Source of the DNA: an uncultured Saccharospirillaceae bacterium
Lineage (GTDB): Bacteria; Pseudomonadota; Gammaproteobacteria; Pseudomonadales; Oceanobacteraceae
Reading direction: 5' to 3'
Length of the DNA: 64,000 nucleotides
Assembly: GCA_947503895.1 (NCBI GenBank)
Contig: CANNFT010000013.1
Coordinates: forward strand, 124,001 to 188,000
The translations under genes and the position numbers were made by a program. Positions 54,255 to 63,678 of the stretch are shown piece by piece. Position 1 is the stretch's first letter; the number at the start of each line of letters is the position of its first letter. The notes under the pieces were generated by a model. It worked only from the letters and a program-made list of their open reading frames with translations, was not told the origin of the DNA and ran no database searches.

Positions 54255-56180
54255 TTATTGAGGCAGACTAAACTTGAGGCTCCGCTTCATTAAGTCGACT
54301 TGAGTAAGGACCACGTCAATCTCTTGATCTATCTGGTAGGTGGCTTTTTTATTGGATATCACCAAATAGTTTTTATCAAAGCTGTATCTCGGCTCCACTT
54401 TCCTTAAATCAACAAAGCCTTCAATACCAGTATCGACTAACTGAACCGTCATACCACTTGGGTTGACCTGAGTGATTAGAGCTCTAAACGTCTGGCCTTG
54501 CTTCTCTTTGATGAACTGTTGCTTTAACCAATTCTCTGCAATCGATACGGCTGATCGGCCATTTATTAAGTTTTGTTGCAAGCGTTCGATTAACGCGTCG
54601 TCTAGCTTGGGCATAGGCGATTGGCTTAGCTTGCTCTTGATTATGCGATGTACGAGTAAGTCGTTATATTTGCGAATGGGCGAGGTGAATGTTGTGTAAC
54701 AATCGAAGCCCATACCAGTGTGCTGTGCTGGTGTGTGCGAAAACTCGCTGCGGATTAAAAATCGACTAAGTATTGTTTTTAACGGGTGCTGACTCTCTGC
54801 TTTTTCAACTTGCTTGATGAACGCGATATAACCAGGCAAAGTCGATAAGTCTTCTTTCACTTCAATATTATTTTCTTCTGCAATTTTGAGCACATCTTCG
54901 AGGCGCTCAGGGCGGAAGCCCGCGTGTTGAATGAAAATACCTTCACCCAATTCTTTTAAGTAGCGCGCTGTACTTAAATTGGTCGCTAGCATGGACTCTT
55001 CCACCAATCTTTGAGCGCGGTTTCGTTCAATGCGATCAATGCTGACTATTTTACCGGCTTCATTTAGGTTGTATTGGAAATCTGGACGATCTTCCATAAC
55101 CAAGCGATGCGCCTGACGATATTGGTGCAATGCTTGCGTTGCGTCATTTAAGGTCAGTACAGGAGTATGCAGCGCTTCTGGCAACACAGATGCGTCACCG
55201 GCCAGAAAATCACTGACTTGCTGGTAGTTGAGCTTTCCGTGAGATTTGATCAAAGCTTCTTCGTAGGCAAACCCTTTGATATCGCCCGTTTGAGAAATGT
55301 TCATTTTACAGATGAGGGCTAAGCGCTTTTCACCTTCTAGCAGCGAGCATAAGCCATGGGCGAGTTCCGGTGGTAGCATCGGCAGAGAGCGTCCGACAAA
55401 ATACCAAGTGTTCCCGCGACGCGCGGCTTCTTGATCTAGATTTGTGTTGATACCAAACCAAGCGCTGGGGTCAGCAATCGCAACGGTTAGGTTCCAGCCA
55501 TCATCGGTTTTTTCGGCCCATAGTGCATCGTCCATGTCGCGAGTGTGTTCTGAATCAATGGTGACAAAGGGGATATGCGTTAAATCAGAGCGGTCTTTGG
55601 CCATTGCTTCGATGTTGTCTTCACCAAATAGCGCTAACTCTGATGAAATGGTTTCTGGCCACTCGTGGCTTAGTTGGAATCGCTGTATGGCATATGCGCG
55701 CTCAAAGCCGGGGTCATCCAATTTACCAATCCGTTCCACCACTTTGGCTTGTGGTTTGCCGGAAGGGAAAGGGTGACGAGTGACTTCACAACGCACCCAA
55801 TCGTCATTATTTGCCCCTTCAGTTGCATCCGGTGGTAGGTACAACCAATGATTCAGATTGTGAACATCGGGTTCTACAAATTGTGCCTTGCCTTTCTTTT
55901 CGAAACGACCGGTAAACTGTTTAAAGTCAGATTGTAAAATTTTCTCAACCACTGCCTGAGGCTTTCCCTTATCCCCTGGATTTTCGGAGAATTCGATACG
56001 ATCGCCAGGGAAGACCTTGGCCATCTCGTCGGGTGGCAAGAAAAATTGCTGATTATCGTCAGTTACCACAAAGCCAAATCGACCTTGGCTCCCCCTAACG
56101 TCGCCTTGAAGCACGACTTTTTGGGTGGTGATTTGACTTTTAAGTTCTTTCAACTGGGCAAGGCTATCTAAATTCAGCAT
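54255..56180 (-). CDS. rnb: Exoribonuclease II
   Basis: The 641-residue protein has N-terminal cold-shock-like domains (GRFGFVVTDDNQQFFLP), a central RNB domain with the metal-binding aspartates in IDSEHTRDMDDALW, and a C-terminal S1 domain (FRALITQVNPSGMTVQLVDT). Its length matches E. coli RNase II (644 residues) rather than the longer RNase R. It degrades single-stranded RNA 3' to 5'. The ATG at 56180 gives the normal family start; upstream in-frame codons would add 25 hydrophobic residues with no family match. Confidence 0.9.
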   Translation of the reverse strand: MLNLDSLAQLKELKSQITTQKVVLQGDVRGSQGRFGFVVTDDNQQFFLPPDEMAKVFPGDRIEFSENPGDKGKPQAVVEKILQSDFKQFTGRFEKKGKAQFVEPDVHNLNHWLYLPPDATEGANNDDWVRCEVTRHPFPSGKPQAKVVERIGKLDDPGFERAYAIQRFQLSHEWPETISSELALFGEDNIEAMAKDRSDLTHIPFVTIDSEHTRDMDDALWAEKTDDGWNLTVAIADPSAWFGINTNLDQEAARRGNTWYFVGRSLPMLPPELAHGLCSLLEGEKRLALICKMNISQTGDIKGFAYEEALIKSHGKLNYQQVSDFLAGDASVLPEALHTPVLTLNDATQALHQYRQAHRLVMEDRPDFQYNLNEAGKIVSIDRIERNRAQRLVEESMLATNLSTARYLKELGEGIFIQHAGFRPERLEDVLKIAEENNIEVKEDLSTLPGYIAFIKQVEKAESQHPLKTILSRFLIRSEFSHTPAQHTGMGFDCYTTFTSPIRKYNDLLVHRIIKSKLSQSPMPKLDDALIERLQQNLINGRSAVSIAENWLKQQFIKEKQGQTFRALITQVNPSGMTVQLVDTGIEGFVDLRKVEPRYSFDKNYLVISNKKATYQIDQEIDVVLTQVDLMKRSLKFSLPQ

Positions 56181-56336
56181 GTCTACAGAGATGGCAACGG
56201 CTAAAAATAGGCATCTTACCACCTGAGTGGGTTGGTACAAAGGTAAGGCTGGCAAGGATTGGAGTATTTTGGACAGGATTAGCTTTATAAAGGGATAGAT
56301 CTGATCAAACGTGAACCATTATGAGGTGCCGTTAGA

Positions 56337-58331
56337 TTATTCCGCTGTCGCATCTTCCGCTATCACGGCATCTGGGTGAATGGCATCAATTTGCTGCAGC
56401 ACTTCAAATCCTCCCAGCTCATCCGTGATGTCTTCCTCCTCACCATCGGTGTTCAGTCGAATGCTTCTTCTCGTGGAGTTGGTGCGTCGATATCCCGTAA
56501 ACGTGATTTCATTGTTTGAAATCATGCTCAGGGTGTCAAAATCGGGCAGCCAATCTTCGAAAGGCATATTAAGGTTAAAAAACTGTTCTGAATTAACGGT
56601 GGGGTCGAGTGCCATGACCGTAAGGTCCAAGCCTTCATCATAGCCGATGCAGTAAAGTCGACTATTTAATATTTGGCTTTTACGTAAACTACGAACATCC
56701 GCAGAGGGGAGACCCGGGATGGATGGCAACGGATTATAAATGGCAATCTCCGGATCTTGACGAGGCTGCAGGCGCCCCCCTTGGCAGGTATCTGTGATGA
56801 AATAAGGCGCTTGATAATGATAGGGGGCGATGGACACATCATTAAAGGCCATGCGCATGGGCCGTATCCGCGTGCTATAGCCGCTGTAGGCTTCACGAAT
56901 AATTTCGCCATTGCAGTTAAAGATTAGTCGATTCACTCCGCGTTCCGTCAGCTCAAATACCGTACTGTTACCCGATTCGTCATCATCGACAATCAGTGTG
57001 CTATTGCGTAAATGCAGTACGGTCGTCAGGCGACCTGTGACCTCATCACACCCACTTAAAATGACACGATAGCTATTGTCACCCCCATCCATATTTCGAT
57101 AGATCAAGATACCGGACCGCGAAGCAATAAACTGACCCAGTCCAGGTCGGTCATCGGGGGCGGATACTTTTTCCAAAGACATGCCGCCCGTGCCACTAAT
57201 GACCATACGATAAACGGCCGTCGGTGTTGGCGGTATTTCCTCAATGGTGGCCGACCGAAATGAACGTGCGCCTGTACCCTTTTGTAGAAGGGGCGGAAAG
57301 AATGTCTGTTCGTCACGGGCTGACTGAAATGTATGGGGAACGGTACGCATTAACGTTAAAGGCTGATGTGCGTTAAATTGGGTCGCGCGAAACTGCGTTG
57401 AGGTTGGTTCTGCTGCTGCAATAACGGCTTGGCTTACTACAGCCGTGGTGGTTGTCGCTTCCTCTTCGGACGTGGGCGCCTCACTGGCTGGAATACAGTT
57501 AGTTTGACCGGAAGGTTCATCGGTTGATTCGCTGGTGGGTGCATCATTCGCATCTTCTCCATCTGTGTTGGGTTCAGACTCTGACGTGGGTTCATCGGTC
57601 TCTTCGGCAGGCTCTGGGCAAATGGGCGGCGGTGGGTCGTTATAGTGATCAACTGGCTCTCGGTGATCCTCATCGTCCACGGTTGGAACATCCACTAAAT
57701 CGTAGTCAACATCAATAATGTATAGGTCTTCAGTGTCGTTCCATCGGTCATCGGGAGGGAAGTAATCGCGCCCTAGTTCGCTCAGGGCTGTACGGCCAGA
57801 GTTTCCACCTTTATTTAAGCCAACGGGCGCACTGACCACAAATCCGGTTCTTAAATGAATCAACTGGTTGATGTAATCATTGTCATGGTTGCCGTCGAGG
57901 TCTCGATACCTGATGGCCATGAGCACGTATTCACTGTTTAGTGACATTAAGTCGAGCGGAATAATGTTAGCTTCAGATGTAAATGCAATGTTGCCCGTTA
58001 AATCTAACGGTAATCCTGCTTGGTCCAGCATGGGAAGTGCGCTGATCACACCGTCATCGTTCACTTTGTAAAATAATTGGCTGTATTGTTGGCTGGCATT
58101 TGTGCTGGTATTAAATTCAATGGGTTGTGTGCCCAATATAAATCGCCGAAAGTCGGTGCCAATATCAATGCGGTTAACCGGTGATGTAAGCAACTGTGGT
58201 AAAGTGGTGGGCTCAGAGAACGTTGTGGGTGTACTCCCGCCAGAGCTGCCCCCGCCACACGCTGACAGTGCCCAACATAAACAACATGCGTACCAATTTT
58301 TGATGCCATAGTGAGCGCGATCTTTCGTCAT
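56337..58331 (-). CDS. Large acidic lipoprotein, hypothetical
   Basis: I do not recognise this 664-residue protein. The start at 58331 puts a lipobox, LSACGGGSSGG, after a short signal and removes an unlikely 50-residue leader. The ribosome site is weak, so the start is not certain. Residues about 190-290 form a low-complexity stretch rich in Glu, Pro, Thr and Ser (EPTSESEPNTDGEDAND), probably a flexible surface linker. The C-terminal half has beta-strand-rich repeats and paired cysteines. Likely an outer-membrane or surface lipoprotein. Confidence 0.6.
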   Translation of the reverse strand: MTKDRAHYGIKNWYACCLCWALSACGGGSSGGSTPTTFSEPTTLPQLLTSPVNRIDIGTDFRRFILGTQPIEFNTSTNASQQYSQLFYKVNDDGVISALPMLDQAGLPLDLTGNIAFTSEANIIPLDLMSLNSEYVLMAIRYRDLDGNHDNDYINQLIHLRTGFVVSAPVGLNKGGNSGRTALSELGRDYFPPDDRWNDTEDLYIIDVDYDLVDVPTVDDEDHREPVDHYNDPPPPICPEPAEETDEPTSESEPNTDGEDANDAPTSESTDEPSGQTNCIPASEAPTSEEEATTTTAVVSQAVIAAAEPTSTQFRATQFNAHQPLTLMRTVPHTFQSARDEQTFFPPLLQKGTGARSFRSATIEEIPPTPTAVYRMVISGTGGMSLEKVSAPDDRPGLGQFIASRSGILIYRNMDGGDNSYRVILSGCDEVTGRLTTVLHLRNSTLIVDDDESGNSTVFELTERGVNRLIFNCNGEIIREAYSGYSTRIRPMRMAFNDVSIAPYHYQAPYFITDTCQGGRLQPRQDPEIAIYNPLPSIPGLPSADVRSLRKSQILNSRLYCIGYDEGLDLTVMALDPTVNSEQFFNLNMPFEDWLPDFDTLSMISNNEITFTGYRRTNSTRRSIRLNTDGEEEDITDELGGFEVLQQIDAIHPDAVIAEDATAE

Positions 58332-58527
58332 TTTTGTGGAATGTATTCCTGCAGATAAAAATTTTCCCTTACTGAAATTTATCGGCAAATAGCAGGAATA
58401 TATGAGACGAACTGAGTTTTTAAGGCCTATTTTAACCAATATAATGTCTGGCAGGGACGAGCAACCCAATACCATGCACAAGGGAATAGGTTGATTTTAC
58501 GTTTGAGTGTTATTTGAAGGATGGATT

Positions 58528-59286
58528 ATGCAAGATGATCTGCTGCTGCGTTACAGCCGACAAGTAATGTTGCCTGAGTTTGACTACGACGGACAACAAG
58601 CATTAGTGAGCAGCAAGGCATTGATATTAGGGTTGGGTGGATTAGGCTCACCGGCGGCGCTGTATTTAGCTGCAGCAGGTGTTGGTGAACTTTGGCTGGT
58701 GGATGATGATAAGGTCGAACTCAGCAATTTGCAGCGGCAAATCATCCACTCTGAAACGTCCGTTGGGCAGGACAAAGTAGCGTCGGCTAAAGAGAGTTTA
58801 TTGCGGCTGAATCAGCATACCGCGGTGCACACTTGGAATCAGCGTTTACCCGAAGATTCGTTGACTGAATTGATAATGAAAGCCGATGTCGTTTTAGATT
58901 GCACGGATAACTTTTCCAGTCGATTTTTAACAAATCGATTATGTATGAAAACTGGAACACCTTTGGTATCTGCAGCGGCCATTCGATGGGAAGGGCAAAT
59001 GCTGATTGTGAATCCTCGTTCTGAAAACATGCCATGTTATGCATGTTTGTATGGCGAAGGTGGTGATCAATCGCAGAGCTGCTCAGAGACCGGCATTATG
59101 TCACCTGTGGTCGGAATGATGGGCGTTTGGCAGGCATTAGAAGCGATTAAATTACTGAGTGGGGTTGGGCCTGAGATGGCAGGACTGCTAAGCGTTTTCG
59201 ACGGGCTTCGTGGGCAGTGGCGTCAACTAAAAGTCCCGAAGAACCCAAATTGTGAATGTTGTGGAAATAATGAACTAGCTGAGTGA
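58528..59286 (+). CDS. moeB: MoeB-like molybdopterin-synthase adenylyltransferase
   Basis: The 252-residue E1-like protein starts with LLLRYSRQVMLPEFDYDGQ, has the ATP loop GLGGLGSPAALYLAAAG and the DDDKVELSNLQRQ strand. Structural zinc cysteines CYAC and CECC are visible. MoeB adenylates MoaD for molybdopterin synthesis; ThiF is the close alternative, but mobA at the window end supports a molybdenum-cofactor role. GAAGGA precedes the ATG at 58528; an in-frame GTG at 58507 is less likely. Confidence 0.88.
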   Translation: MQDDLLLRYSRQVMLPEFDYDGQQALVSSKALILGLGGLGSPAALYLAAAGVGELWLVDDDKVELSNLQRQIIHSETSVGQDKVASAKESLLRLNQHTAVHTWNQRLPEDSLTELIMKADVVLDCTDNFSSRFLTNRLCMKTGTPLVSAAAIRWEGQMLIVNPRSENMPCYACLYGEGGDQSQSCSETGIMSPVVGMMGVWQALEAIKLLSGVGPEMAGLLSVFDGLRGQWRQLKVPKNPNCECCGNNELAE

Positions 59287-59568
59287 TTGGCTATTGAGTA
59301 TGAAAGTTAATCGCTCAGAGGTCCAATCTATAAAACGGTATCGACACGTCTTATAACTTATACCCATGAATATTTTGTGCCTACTACCTGTAATTTGAAT
59401 CAATTCGCTCACATGCTAAACGACTCCTTAGCAATGTGCTGAAATAGTGCGACAAGTGTTTGAAATTCATTAAAAATTAAGGCATAAAAATTGCCTAATA
59501 CGCAAACAGTAAAACGCTACTGAAGCGAAGTGCTATCCGCTATTTGTCTGCCACGGTGAATTATAGTT

Positions 59569-60219
59569 ATGACCAAAGAATCTCCAACGCTACAAGATTT
59601 ATTAGAGAATAACCGCGCATGGGCGCAGGATATCAGCGAACAAGACCCCGAATTCTTCCCGACGTTGGCAAAGCAACAAGCACCCGATTACTTATGGATA
59701 GGGTGCTCTGATAGCCGCGTTCCGGCAAATGAAATTGTCGGTCTTATGCCAGGTGAGTTATTTGTGCACCGAAATGTGGCCAATATGGTCGTGCACACGG
59801 ATATGAATTTGCTGTCCGTATTGCAGTACGCAGTAGAAATTCTAAAAGTACGTCATGTGATTGTTTGCGGGCATTATGGTTGCGGCGGCGTGAAGGCTGC
59901 AATGGGCAACGAGAAAATGGGGCTGATTGATAATTGGCTGCTGGAAATCAAAGATCTCTACCATAGCAAGAAAGACATGTTTTATGGGTTGCAGTCAGAA
60001 CAGGATCAAGTGGATTTACTGTGCGAATTAAATGTTGTACGCCAAGTGTACAACTTGAGCCATACCACCATTGTGCAAGATGCTTGGGCGAGGGGGCAAA
60101 AATTAGCGGTGCACGGTTGGATTTACGGCTTAACGGATGGCCGAGTCAAAAATCTTAATGTGACACTGAATAAAAGTGGCCAATTGGCTGATATTTATCG
60201 TATCTCAGAATCGAAGTAA
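59569..60219 (+). CDS. can: Beta-class carbonic anhydrase
   Basis: The 216-residue protein matches E. coli Can: zinc ligands C46, D48, H102 and C105 in CSDSRVPANE and CGHYGCGG, with R50 forming the usual Asp-Arg dyad. It interconverts CO2 and bicarbonate in the cytoplasm. The length is normal. It is monocistronic and preceded by a 280-base gap. Confidence 0.95.
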   Translation: MTKESPTLQDLLENNRAWAQDISEQDPEFFPTLAKQQAPDYLWIGCSDSRVPANEIVGLMPGELFVHRNVANMVVHTDMNLLSVLQYAVEILKVRHVIVCGHYGCGGVKAAMGNEKMGLIDNWLLEIKDLYHSKKDMFYGLQSEQDQVDLLCELNVVRQVYNLSHTTIVQDAWARGQKLAVHGWIYGLTDGRVKNLNVTLNKSGQLADIYRISESK

Positions 60220-60240
60220 TACAGCGGTCATTGTTTACGG

Positions 60241-60269
60241 AGGCCTTGACGTTCACTTGAGCAAGGCCT
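60241..60269 (+). other. Hairpin after carbonic anhydrase gene
   Basis: AGGCCTTG (60241-60248) pairs with CAAGGCCT (60262-60269), and GGAGG/CCTCC can pair around it. There is no T tract, so it is a weak or Rho-assisted stop between convergent genes. Confidence 0.4.
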
Positions 60270-60312
60270 TCGATACCTCCCAATGAGGAATCAACCAGGG
60301 CAACGTTTTTGA

Positions 60313-60933
60313 CTATTGCACGCTGGTCGTCAGTGACTTCATGTTACAACTCTGTTCGGAGACTTCCGCTGCTTTCATAGAAAAAGTAGCCAGCAGAAAT
60401 ACCGCATAGCCATTCAATTCCAATATCTCTTCCATAAAGTACTTATGTGATGATTCGATGAGCCCTTTGTCGAACAGCGCCCCCCCTAATAGCCACACAG
60501 CCGCCATGATAAAAATGACAAAACTGGGTGAACGCATAAAGCAGAGTATTTGTTGCGTGATTGTTCGCCAGTGCTTATAGGAATGGGCTAAAAATGGAAT
60601 CCAGATCGCAATCGTTAAATAAGTACGGCCTTTTTCACTGGTGAAATAGACGAACCAATCATTTAAATCAAAGCGTCTTAAGTCTAGCTCTCTGAGGAAA
60701 AAAGATGTGGCGAGTAATGCGCCTCCCCATGTTAGGTAGCGGAAATATTCACCTGCTGCAAACTGTCGTTTTAATATGAACAGCAATGCCGTGAGCGCTA
60801 ACAATATCAATTGAGCGTTTTCCAAAAATCCATTTTCGTTGCTGAGGTTCGCTGCGCCAGAAAAGTAGGCCAACATCAAGCCGCAGTTTAAAAGTATCCA
60901 TACATTTGACAGCAGGAAATGGGGGTGGGGCAT
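60313..60933 (-). CDS. Hypothetical multi-pass membrane protein
   Basis: The 206-residue protein has about five hydrophobic segments and a conserved-looking acidic EEILELNGYAVFL segment before the last helix, a pattern I have seen in uncharacterised gammaproteobacterial inner-membrane proteins. No function can be assigned. No strong ribosome site precedes the ATG. It is divergent from the membrane protein at 61237. Confidence 0.6.
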   Translation of the reverse strand: MPHPHFLLSNVWILLNCGLMLAYFSGAANLSNENGFLENAQLILLALTALLFILKRQFAAGEYFRYLTWGGALLATSFFLRELDLRRFDLNDWFVYFTSEKGRTYLTIAIWIPFLAHSYKHWRTITQQILCFMRSPSFVIFIMAAVWLLGGALFDKGLIESSHKYFMEEILELNGYAVFLLATFSMKAAEVSEQSCNMKSLTTSVQ

Positions 60934-61236
60934 GGGTTGAAGATTCCATTAGGATGAATAGTCCGCCCATTGTATTGCATAAAATGCGCCATACAATCAA
61001 ATCACTGTTCCCTTAGGGATACTAATCGAGACTAGTGCTCTGGAGAAATTGTTTGTTTCGAAACAATCATTAATTAACCTGCCTTTTCTCTCTCATGACT
61101 CGATTTCGCCGAAAATCTGATCGACTTCCCTTTCAATTGATTACCATTCGATCGCTGCCTATAAATAAACGATATAAAGACTTTCAATTGCCTCTTTGAA
61201 GTAGACAATTACGCCAACTTAAAAAAAGAGAGCAGC
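60934..61236. other. Divergent promoter region with 14-base palindrome
   Basis: About 300 bases between two divergent membrane-protein genes. TTGTTTCGAAACAA at 61053-61066 is a perfect 14-base palindrome and the best operator candidate. No other feature is supported. Confidence 0.45.
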
Positions 61237-61713
61237 ATGGACGTTTACGCACATCTCAGACGATGGATCAAGCCGCAGGCTAGGCCAATATTGATTGGAT
61301 TGTCTATCGGTCTATTTTTCACCGTTGTCCTAAATACGCTGCTCTTTGGGTGCGTCGTCCAATTGTTCTTTTTAATGGGCTATTTTGATGACACAGAATG
61401 GATCATTAACCCCATATGGAAATGGGTGTATGAACACCTTCTGACTTATACCCTCCAAAGCTTGAGTATGTTTGTCTATTTTATCGGTGGATATACGATG
61501 GCCAAAAAGGTGCCCAGTAAAGAATTACATTATGGGTTGGTCTTGCTGATTCTCAGTGCTGTTATCATGGAGCTATTACACTATGATCCAGCCAGTATTG
61601 ACCCTACTTCTATCGCTTGGCGGGCATTTTTAATGAGCCAGTATGGGCTGGTGTTTATGGGCGCATGGGTTCAAGTCAACATTAAAAAGCGCACCCACGC
61701 GTGTCGTAATTGA
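61237..61713 (+). CDS. Hypothetical four-helix membrane protein
   Basis: The 158-residue protein has about four hydrophobic segments (roughly 18-45, 66-88, 95-114 and 130-148). An AAGAGAGCAGC-type site precedes the ATG. I do not recognise the family. It lies alone between a palindromic intergenic region and the inverted-repeat cluster that follows. Confidence 0.6.
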   Translation: MDVYAHLRRWIKPQARPILIGLSIGLFFTVVLNTLLFGCVVQLFFLMGYFDDTEWIINPIWKWVYEHLLTYTLQSLSMFVYFIGGYTMAKKVPSKELHYGLVLLILSAVIMELLHYDPASIDPTSIAWRAFLMSQYGLVFMGAWVQVNIKKRTHACRN

Positions 61714-61727
61714 AGGTCAATCCAGAG

Positions 61728-61964
61728 AAAAAAGCCCCTAGTGGCCAAAGCATGACTGATAAACTCAGTCTTTCTCCGTAAGGCTCGCTAGGGGCAAATA
61801 TGATGAGCACACGATCCCTATTTTCACAGACTCCTGCCCACTTTATGGCAGTAAATACGCTAGCAAAATAGGGATAGCCAATTGAGTGCTGAAGGGCTAG
61901 AGCACTCAATTGATGGATTCATTATGCAGAACTGATGCATCAATGGGTTGATCTCCATCAATTG
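61728..61964 (-). other. Cluster of inverted repeats, possible structured RNA on minus strand
   Basis: Four stems lie in 240 bases: GCCCCTAG (61734) with CTAGGGGC (61788), enclosing GACTGA/TCAGTC; ATCCCTATTTT (61814) with AAAATAGGGAT (61865); CAATTGAGTGCT (61879) with AGCACTCAATTG (61901); and CAATTGATGG (61907) with CCATCAATTG (61955). The third and fourth share CAATTG, so they exclude each other. On the minus strand the last stem is followed by six T at 61728-61733, like an intrinsic terminator, but no minus-strand protein gene precedes it. Confidence 0.5.
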
Positions 61965-62049
61965 GCATGAAGTCAGTCAAGTGCCTCCGGCAAAGGGATG
62001 ACCAAAATACTCTAGGTGAGGCTCGAATGAACTGTTGCAAAATGCACCG

Positions 62050-62081
62050 CTATTCAAACTGTGTATTTTTCGATTGAATAG
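62050..62081. promoter_or_regulatory. Spaced palindrome upstream of FrnE-like gene
   Basis: CTATTCAA (62050-62057) is inverted as TTGAATAG (62074-62081) with a 16-base spacer, ending 29 bases before the start codon. It may be an operator. Confidence 0.3.
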
Positions 62082-62110
62082 ACGAAAGCTTTAATTATTA
62101 GAGAACGAAT

Positions 62111-62779
62111 ATGAAAACCATTCAGCTTGATATTGTATCGGATGTGGTTTGCCCTTGGTGCGCCATTGGGTATGCACATTTAAGTAAAGCCATTGACTCG
62201 TTGTCAGATCAGTTGGAGGTCAATATTAACTGGCACCCCTTTGAGTTGAACCCCCATATGGCACCGGAAGGGCAAGAAATTAATGAACATCTGATGGAGA
62301 AATACGGCAGTACCGCCGACCAGCTCCAAGAGAATAAAAATCGAATTCGGGACATCGGCGCGCAAGCAGGCATAGAATTAAATTTCGATGCGCGAAGCCG
62401 AATATACAATACCCTCGACTGTCATAAATTGCTCACCTGGGCAGAAGAAAAAGGTAAGCAAACGGATCTGAAGCTGGCATTGTTTGAAGCCTACTTTGGC
62501 AATGGTCAAAATGTTAGTGAGCGAGCGATTCTTAAAAGCGTGGTGGAGTCAGTGGGTTTGTCCAGCGTAGAAGCTGAGATCGTATTAAATGACGAACACT
62601 ACTTAGCAAAAGTCCGTGACGAACAAGCGAAATACCGCAGTATGGGGATCAATGCTGTACCAGCCGTCATTGTGAATAACCAATTCTTGATTAATGGTGG
62701 GCAGCCAACAGAAGTTTTTAAACAAGCCTTGTTGGAGGTTGCCAATCAAGCTGTGAATAGTGAGTCGCCTGAATCCTAA
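62111..62779 (+). CDS. DsbA-family (FrnE-like) thiol oxidoreductase
   Basis: The 222-residue protein has a thioredoxin fold with an inserted helical domain. The active site CPWC lies near residue 14 in VSDVVCPWCAIGYAHL, and the cis-proline loop is INAVPAVIVN near 180. This is the cytoplasmic FrnE/2-hydroxychromene-isomerase-like group; no signal peptide is present. A perfect terminator follows. Confidence 0.88.
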   Translation: MKTIQLDIVSDVVCPWCAIGYAHLSKAIDSLSDQLEVNINWHPFELNPHMAPEGQEINEHLMEKYGSTADQLQENKNRIRDIGAQAGIELNFDARSRIYNTLDCHKLLTWAEEKGKQTDLKLALFEAYFGNGQNVSERAILKSVVESVGLSSVEAEIVLNDEHYLAKVRDEQAKYRSMGINAVPAVIVNNQFLINGGQPTEVFKQALLEVANQAVNSESPES

Positions 62780-62800
62780 TTCGATCACATTATTTACTCA

Positions 62801-62834
62801 ACAAAAAAACCGCTTTTGAGCGGTTTTTTTGTTG
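62801..62834 (+). terminator. Bidirectional terminator
   Basis: AAAAAAACCGCT pairs with AGCGGTTTTTTT over a four-base loop, with A on one side and T on the other. It can serve both the FrnE-like gene and the convergent hemolysin III gene. Confidence 0.92.
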
Positions 62835-62876
62835 GGTAGCTGGGCGGATTGCTGAGTAGCGTTAACAGTCGGAACG

Positions 62877-63524
62877 CTATAGATACACAGCAATACTGAT
62901 GTAGTGGCTAGCCGCACCCGCTATTACAAATAAATGCCAAATATCATGGAAGCCAAATATTTCAGGCCACGGGTCAGGCCATTTGAATGCGTAAACAAGG
63001 GCACCAATGCTGTAAAAAATGCCGCCCGCCACCAGCCAACTTAGGGCTTGTGAGTTTAACGCGTCACTCAATGGGCCGATTGCAAAGACACAGAGCCAGC
63101 CCATGCCTAAATACAAAACCGTGGACAGCCAACGCGGTGCGTGTAACCAGAAAATTTTCATCAGTGTTCCGGCAAAGGCAATTCCCCAAGCCGTGCCAAA
63201 TAACCACCAGCCAATTCCATCTTTGAGTGCAATTAAGCAAAACGGAGTGTAGGTTCCTGCGATCAGATAAAAAATAGCGATATGGTCAATGCGTTTTAGC
63301 TGGCGGATGCCATTTTCACTGATCTTGGGCCAGTGGTACAACGCGCTGGCGCCAAACATCAGAATTAAGCTGATGCCAAACACGAGATAACCAGCTAAGT
63401 AGTAGCCATAGTTTTCGTTTAAGTCAGCCGTTTGCATCAGCATATAAATCAAACCGTACACAGCGAGTAAAGCACCCGCTAGATGGCTGAGGCTTGAGAA
63501 AGGGTCGCGAAGTTTGTGAAGCAT
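62877..63524 (-). CDS. Hemolysin III / TrhA (PAQR) family membrane protein
   Basis: The 215-residue protein has seven membrane segments and the PAQR pattern: SSLSHLAGALLAVYG near the start, ALYHWP then RIDHIAIFYLIAGTYTPF, and HDIWHLFVIAGAASHY near the end, which provide the conserved histidines. Bacterial members (YqfA/TrhA) are linked to membrane-lipid homeostasis; the hemolysin name is historical. It is convergent with the FrnE-like gene. Confidence 0.93.
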   Translation of the reverse strand: MLHKLRDPFSSLSHLAGALLAVYGLIYMLMQTADLNENYGYYLAGYLVFGISLILMFGASALYHWPKISENGIRQLKRIDHIAIFYLIAGTYTPFCLIALKDGIGWWLFGTAWGIAFAGTLMKIFWLHAPRWLSTVLYLGMGWLCVFAIGPLSDALNSQALSWLVAGGIFYSIGALVYAFKWPDPWPEIFGFHDIWHLFVIAGAASHYISIAVYL

Positions 63525-63678
63525 GAAGCACCTAAATTGGGTGAACGATTGTTTGCTGACTGGCCTATTAGACGAAATCGCTTACGTATCGTCAAGGGAG
63601 TTCGTCACACAAGAGGGATGGGGTATGCTTGTCGTGTTTAGTATAACGTTAATCCATATAAAGGTGGGCGCCTAGAGC

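Noticed and set aside
61728..61795. Integron attC site
   Set aside because: The stem ends do not carry the GTTRRRY/RYYYAAC core pair and no integrase is nearby.
62877..63524. True hemolysin
   Set aside because: The protein is a PAQR/TrhA membrane protein; the hemolysin III name is historical and gives no evidence of cytotoxicity.
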